Shown here in pieces: positions 60,661-64,000 of a stretch of 64,000 bases of DNA. Each line of letters opens with the position of its first letter. Position 1 is the first letter of the stretch. The notes under the pieces are model-generated. The model saw nothing but the letters and a program-made list of their open reading frames with translations. It made no database searches and was not told the DNA's origin. The translations under genes and the position numbers were made by a program. Where the stretch lies: contig DAISIT010000001.1 in NCBI GenBank assembly GCA_036821845.1, forward strand, positions 59,149 to 123,148, written 5' to 3'. The stretch is from JAEUMD01 sp937950105 (GTDB lineage: Bacteria; Pseudomonadota; Alphaproteobacteria; Rhizobiales; Hyphomicrobiaceae).

Positions 60661-60866
60661 TCGCCATCTCCTGGCATTCCCCCGTTCGATACCGGATTCG
60701 CCGGTCGTTCCCGGCCGCGGCGGACCGCTGTCGGCCGCCCGCCGCCAACCTCGATCGCGTGGCGTCCGTTGGCGATTGACAAAAAGGTCAGCGGCGTTGA
60801 CATATCCCGGCCGCGCCGGCGTCGCGCGCGGCCCCGAACGGCTTCTCCTGACGGAGGTTTTCATCC

Positions 60867-62078
60867 ATGTACGAGCCGCGCTACGCGAGGCGGGCGGAGG
60901 GTATGCGTGCCTCCGAGATCCGCGAGCTTCTGAAGCTGCTCGAGAAGCCCGGCATCATTTCATTCGCTGGCGGTATTCCGGACCCGAAGCTGTTCCCAAC
61001 CAGCGCGGTCGAAGCCGCCTACGACGCCATCCTGCGCGACGCCACACGCTCGGGTCAGGCGCTGCAATACTCGGTGAGCGAGGGCTATCCGGAGCTGCGT
61101 CAGTGGATCGCCGCGCACATGCAGCGGCTCGGCGTGCCGGCGACGCCCGACCACATCCTCGTCACCTCCGGATCGCAGCAGGCGCTGGAGTTCCTTGGCC
61201 GGCTGTTCATCACCGAAGGTGACACCGTGCTCGTCACGGCGCCGACCTATCTCGGTGCCCTGCAGGCGTTCTCGGCCTACGAGCCGCGCTACGACACGCT
61301 GATGCCCGAGCAGGGCAACCGCACGCCCGCCTCATATCGCGAAACGGCGGAGAAGAACGGCGGCAGCGTCAAGTTCGGTTACGTGGTGCCGGACTTCGCC
61401 AACCCGACCGGCGAAACGCTGAGCGTCGAGGCCCGCCGCGGTCTGCTCGATCTCGCGCGCGAACTCGACTGCCCGATCATCGAGGACACCGCCTACGTTT
61501 CGTTGCGCTACGAGGGCGAAGCGGTGCCGTCCGTGCAGGCGCTCGATTGCGCCACCGCCGGCAGCCTCGACAATTCGCGCGTCATCTATTGCGGCTCGTT
61601 CTCGAAGGTGCTGACGCCGGGCCTGCGTATCGGCTGGGTGTGCGCCGCCGACCCGATCATCCGCCGCCTCACGCTCATCAAGCAGGCGTCCGATCTCAAC
61701 TGCTCGCTCATCAACCAGATGGTGATGCACCGCCTCGCCGCCGATACCTACGACGCGCAGGCCGCGAAGGCGTCGGAGCATTATCGCCGCCGCCGCGACG
61801 CCATGCTGGCCGCACTCGAAGCCCACATGCCGGCGGGCACGACGTGGACGCGGCCCGAGGGCGGCCTGTTCATCTGGGTAACGCTGCCGAAGCATCTGGT
61901 CGGCGCCGAGTTGCTGAAGCGCTCGATCGCGGAAGCGGGCGTCGCGTTCGTGCCGGGCAGCGCGTTCTATACCGACGGCTCCGGCAAGAACACGATCCGC
62001 CTCAGCTACTCGCTGCCGGACGAGGCCATGATCGCCGAGGGTATCGCGCGACTGGGCAAGCTGATCGCCGCGAGTTGA
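60867..62078 (+). CDS. PLP-dependent aminotransferase (fold type I, LysN/2-aminoadipate type)
   Basis: 403 aa from ATG 60867 (GGAGG upstream). Motifs: FAGGIPDPKLFP (about 33-44), QYSVSEGYPELRQWIA, TSGSQQALEFLGRLF, FANPTGETLS, EDTAYVSLRYEG and the PLP lysine in CGSFSKVLTPGLRIGW. Class I/II enzyme related to 2-aminoadipate and aromatic aminotransferases without the MocR DNA-binding domain. Substrate unknown. It and the lipoprotein gene sit between ispH and SURF1, which are adjacent in many relatives. Confidence 0.92.
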   Translation: MYEPRYARRAEGMRASEIRELLKLLEKPGIISFAGGIPDPKLFPTSAVEAAYDAILRDATRSGQALQYSVSEGYPELRQWIAAHMQRLGVPATPDHILVTSGSQQALEFLGRLFITEGDTVLVTAPTYLGALQAFSAYEPRYDTLMPEQGNRTPASYRETAEKNGGSVKFGYVVPDFANPTGETLSVEARRGLLDLARELDCPIIEDTAYVSLRYEGEAVPSVQALDCATAGSLDNSRVIYCGSFSKVLTPGLRIGWVCAADPIIRRLTLIKQASDLNCSLINQMVMHRLAADTYDAQAAKASEHYRRRRDAMLAALEAHMPAGTTWTRPEGGLFIWVTLPKHLVGAELLKRSIAEAGVAFVPGSAFYTDGSGKNTIRLSYSLPDEAMIAEGIARLGKLIAAS

Positions 62079-62160
62079 GCGCGCCGCCTTGGCAACGACC
62101 GAGGTCGCACTTTGCCGACCGCGACTTCGGTTCATCAAACCCCACGTCCGCTCAACCGGT

Positions 62161-62428
62161 GCGGCTGCCAGCGGCAGCCGCGATGGTTGCCGACGCCAGC
62201 GTTACGGTATTTCGAAAAAGGTGGAGGGTCAGGGAGGCTCGGCCTCCCTGCGGGGCGCGGGCGCGAGCCCGCTCGCGAAGCGACGGTTCGATGAGGCAAA
62301 GCGACAGTTCGCTGACGCGAAGCGGGGCCAGCCCCGCACCCCGCTGGCGGGACACCCGCCAGACACCCGCCATTTCAGACTTTCGCTCCGTGCGCTCGAT
62401 CAACGGCGCGGCTGCCAGCGGCAGCCGC
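62161..62428. repeat. Cluster of six perfect hairpins, including two identical 21-nt palindromes
   Basis: Six exact inverted repeats lie in 268 bp: 62161-62181 and 62408-62428 (both GCGGCTGCC-AGC-GGCAGCCGC halves), 62231-62249 (AGGGAGGC/GCCTCCCT), 62257-62272 (GCGGGC/GCCCGC), 62322-62337 (GCGGGGC/GCCCCGC) and 62344-62362 (CTGGCGGG/CCCGCCAG). A direct repeat AGCGAC(G/A)GTTCG lies at about 62279 and 62300. The wider gap 62079-62457 holds no supported gene. It lies between two convergent genes. It may be a REP/BIME-like cluster or a structured RNA. Confidence 0.75.
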
Positions 62429-62457
62429 CACGATGCGCTGACTGGGGCGCGCGGCGG

Positions 62458-63282
62458 TCATGTCGTGCCGGAACGGCGGCGGCGGGAGATCACCCAGGCG
62501 AGATAGACGCCCGCCAGTGTGACGGCGAGGCCGTACCAGGTCAGCGCATATTCGAGATGCCGGTTCGACAGGTTGACCGCGCCGAGCTGCGGCTCTGGCG
62601 CGCCAGCGCCTCCCGTCACCGACTCCGCCTCGACGAAGAACGGGGCGATACCAGCCCCGGCCCGCGTCGTACCGGCAGGCACCAGCTTCACCGCCATACC
62701 GTCGCGATTGAAGTCGAGCCATTCGTTGCGCGACGTATCAGCGGAGCGCGAGAATGTGCCGACATGACCGAAGCGAACGCGTCCGGTAATCGTCACCTCT
62801 CCCGCTGGATTGCCGGCGCTGCGCGTGGCGGCGGCTTTCGCGCGATCGAGCACCACGCCGCGGATCACCAGCACCCGATCCGCCGTCGTCCCCTCCGCCT
62901 TGAGCGGGCTCGTGAGCCGCAGCGGCGTCACCACACTCCACGCTGGTCCCTGCTTGCCGGGCGACCAGACGTGGAACTCGTTGTCGTGATCGAACGTGCC
63001 GGACAGCGTAACGCGCTTGAACTGCAGCTCCCCCACATAATTCTGCACATCGTTGCCGCTTAGCGAAACAACTCCCGCGATCTTTTCTATCGGCACCGGC
63101 GCAGCCTTCGCCGCCGCCTCGACGCGCGCGATCAGCGCCTCTTTCCACGCCAGCCGCTGCATCTGCCAGGTGCCGAGCGACAGCAGGATCGCGAGCCCGA
63201 CGATCGTCAGCACGGTCGGCCAGAGCAGGCTGGCCTTGCGCGGCGTGGCATCATTTGCGGGATCGATCTCGGCGTCGGACAC
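62458..63282 (-). CDS. SURF1 family cytochrome c oxidase assembly protein
   Basis: 274 aa with two membrane helices: ASLLWPTVLTIVGLAILLSLGTWQMQRLAWK (N-terminal, with the conserved LGTWQ-x-x-R) and YALTWYGLAVTLAGVYLAWVI (C-terminal). Between them are GTFDHDNEFHVWSP and VLVIRGVV segments. It helps insert heme a into the oxidase. It is 7 bp from DUF983 and downstream of coxC, the typical order. Confidence 0.95.
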   Translation of the reverse strand: MSDAEIDPANDATPRKASLLWPTVLTIVGLAILLSLGTWQMQRLAWKEALIARVEAAAKAAPVPIEKIAGVVSLSGNDVQNYVGELQFKRVTLSGTFDHDNEFHVWSPGKQGPAWSVVTPLRLTSPLKAEGTTADRVLVIRGVVLDRAKAAATRSAGNPAGEVTITGRVRFGHVGTFSRSADTSRNEWLDFNRDGMAVKLVPAGTTRAGAGIAPFFVEAESVTGGAGAPEPQLGAVNLSNRHLEYALTWYGLAVTLAGVYLAWVISRRRRSGTT

Positions 63283-63289
63283 GTGGCGA

Positions 63290-63670
63290 TCAGTCCTTCA
63301 CGAGGCGGCCTTCCTCGGCCTTGTTCTTGTACTGCAGCGCGATCAGCGTCGCCTTGAGGAAGCGTAAGAGCCCGATCGCCAGCAGCGGCGTGACGATGCC
63401 CCACAGGATCAGATGCACCCACAGCGACGGCTCGTAGGTGAACTCGACCCACAGCGCCGCGCCGAGCACGACGAAGCCGAGAATGAAGATCGCGAAGATG
63501 GCGGGGCCGTCGCCCGTGTCGATGAACTTGTAGCTCATGGCGCACGACGGGCAGTCCTCGCGCAGGTTCAGCACCTGCGTGAACAGCGGGCCCTTGCCGC
63601 AGCGCGGACACGTCGCCTTGAGGCCGGAGACGATCACGGGAACGGGCGGACGGGCGTTCGGGCTGGTCAT
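63290..63670 (-). CDS. DUF983 family membrane protein
   Basis: 126 aa from ATG 63670. N-terminal zinc-ribbon-like CPRCGKGPLF and CPSCAMSYKF pairs, then two helices (FAIFILGFVVLGAALWVEF; LWVHLILWGIVTPLLAIGLLRFLKAT). The family is always near cytochrome oxidase genes and may help copper or cofactor delivery. Co-transcribed with SURF1. Confidence 0.93.
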   Translation of the reverse strand: MTSPNARPPVPVIVSGLKATCPRCGKGPLFTQVLNLREDCPSCAMSYKFIDTGDGPAIFAIFILGFVVLGAALWVEFTYEPSLWVHLILWGIVTPLLAIGLLRFLKATLIALQYKNKAEEGRLVKD

Positions 63671-63733
63671 TGCGTCACCTCGTTGCTGGGGAGTGTCGCA
63701 CAAGCAAAACGCAGCGCGCGCGCCCAAAAAGCA

Positions 63734-63766
63734 TGACGGCCGGCACAAGGACTGTGCCGGCCGTCA
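63734..63766 (-). terminator. Rho-independent terminator after coxC
   Basis: TGACGGCCGGCACA pairs perfectly with TGTGCCGGCCGTCA around AGGAC; the minus strand continues TGCTTTTTGG. It may only attenuate transcription into DUF983-SURF1. Confidence 0.85.
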
Positions 63767-63783
63767 CCAAGCCTCTCAGCCGA

Positions 63784-64000
63784 TCAGTGGCCGCCGGCGC
63801 CCGAGCCTGCGCCCCAAACGTAGATGGCCGCGAACAGGAACAGCCAGACCACGTCGACGAAGTGCCAGTACCAGGCCGCCGCCTCGAAGCCGAAGTGCTG
63901 CTTCGGCGTGAAGTGGCCCTTCAGCGCGCGCAGCAGGCACACGAACAGGAAGATGGTGCCGATGATGACATGCGCGCCGTGGAAGCCGGTCGCCATGAAG
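63784..64000 (-). CDS. coxC: Cytochrome c oxidase subunit III, C-terminal part
   Basis: Only the last 71 codons are inside the window; the gene continues past base 64000. ATGFHGAHVIIGTIFLFVCLLR and FEAAAWYWHFVDVVWLFLFAAIY are the last two helices of subunit III, with the conserved H-F/V-x-D motif. Part of the aa3-type terminal oxidase in the inner membrane. DUF983 and SURF1 follow. Confidence 0.95.
   Translation of the reverse strand, partial: FMATGFHGAHVIIGTIFLFVCLLRALKGHFTPKQHFGFEAAAWYWHFVDVVWLFLFAAIYVWGAGSGAGGH

Overview
The window is GC-rich chromosomal DNA from an alphaproteobacterium, most likely of the order Hyphomicrobiales. The order-level call rests on gene content and synteny: a coxC-DUF983-SURF1 run, ispH-thrB-rnhA, thrC-M16 peptidase-GNAT, Hsp20 with DUF1150, and an NDUFA9-like protein. 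A species cannot be named. Genes are dense, and only five intergenic gaps exceed 300 bp. No integrase, transposase, rRNA or CRISPR array is visible.

Left part (1-20 kb). First come a truncated membrane protein, a Cys-rich secreted protein, an FAD-linked 2-hydroxyacid dehydrogenase and a Clp-N/coiled-coil protein. A DNA-maintenance block follows: an SRAP (HMCES/YedK) protein, a WYL regulator divergent from sbcD-sbcC, and then an orphan phage-tail-like DUF2793/S74 protein. Next is a Ser/Thr phosphorylation module: PP2C phosphatase, soluble FHA protein, membrane FHA protein and, divergently, a kinase with a seven-bladed WD40 domain. A TPR protein and a membrane-anchored SNase-like protein close this part.

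Centre (20.5-36.5 kb, all minus strand). This is the most striking region: a compact alginate-type exopolysaccharide locus. In transcription order it has alg44 (PilZ c-di-GMP receptor plus HlyD arm), alg8 (polymannuronate-type glycosyltransferase) and algD (GDP-mannose 6-dehydrogenase). Four RTX calcium-binding proteins with related C-terminal tails follow, most of them with their own terminator. The block ends with a PrtD-type ABC exporter, a short HlyD-type adaptor and a PL14-like (alginate-lyase-type) protein. The classical periplasmic and outer-membrane genes (algK, algE, algG, algX, algL) and algA are absent from the window. My reading is a polymer made and exported together with calcium-binding matrix proteins. 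The exporter ATPase has lost the canonical Q-loop, signature and H-switch residues.

Right part (36.7-64 kb). There is a second FAD-linked dehydrogenase, two adjacent secreted triple-repeat paralogues, a von Willebrand A protein, a GlsB/YeaQ-like membrane protein and a tRNA-Leu(CAG). An NDUFA9-like protein and an Hsp20-DUF1150 heat-shock unit with a clear sigma-32-type promoter come next. A tightly packed thrC - M16 peptidase - GNAT - GGDEF/EAL run follows, with degenerate GGDQF and ETF motifs in the last gene. Then come AlgH/YqgE, a DsbD-N-like protein, a peroxiredoxin, rnhA-thrB-ispH, a lipoprotein and a PLP aminotransferase. A 270-bp cluster of perfect hairpins precedes SURF1, DUF983 and the truncated 3' end of cytochrome c oxidase subunit III.
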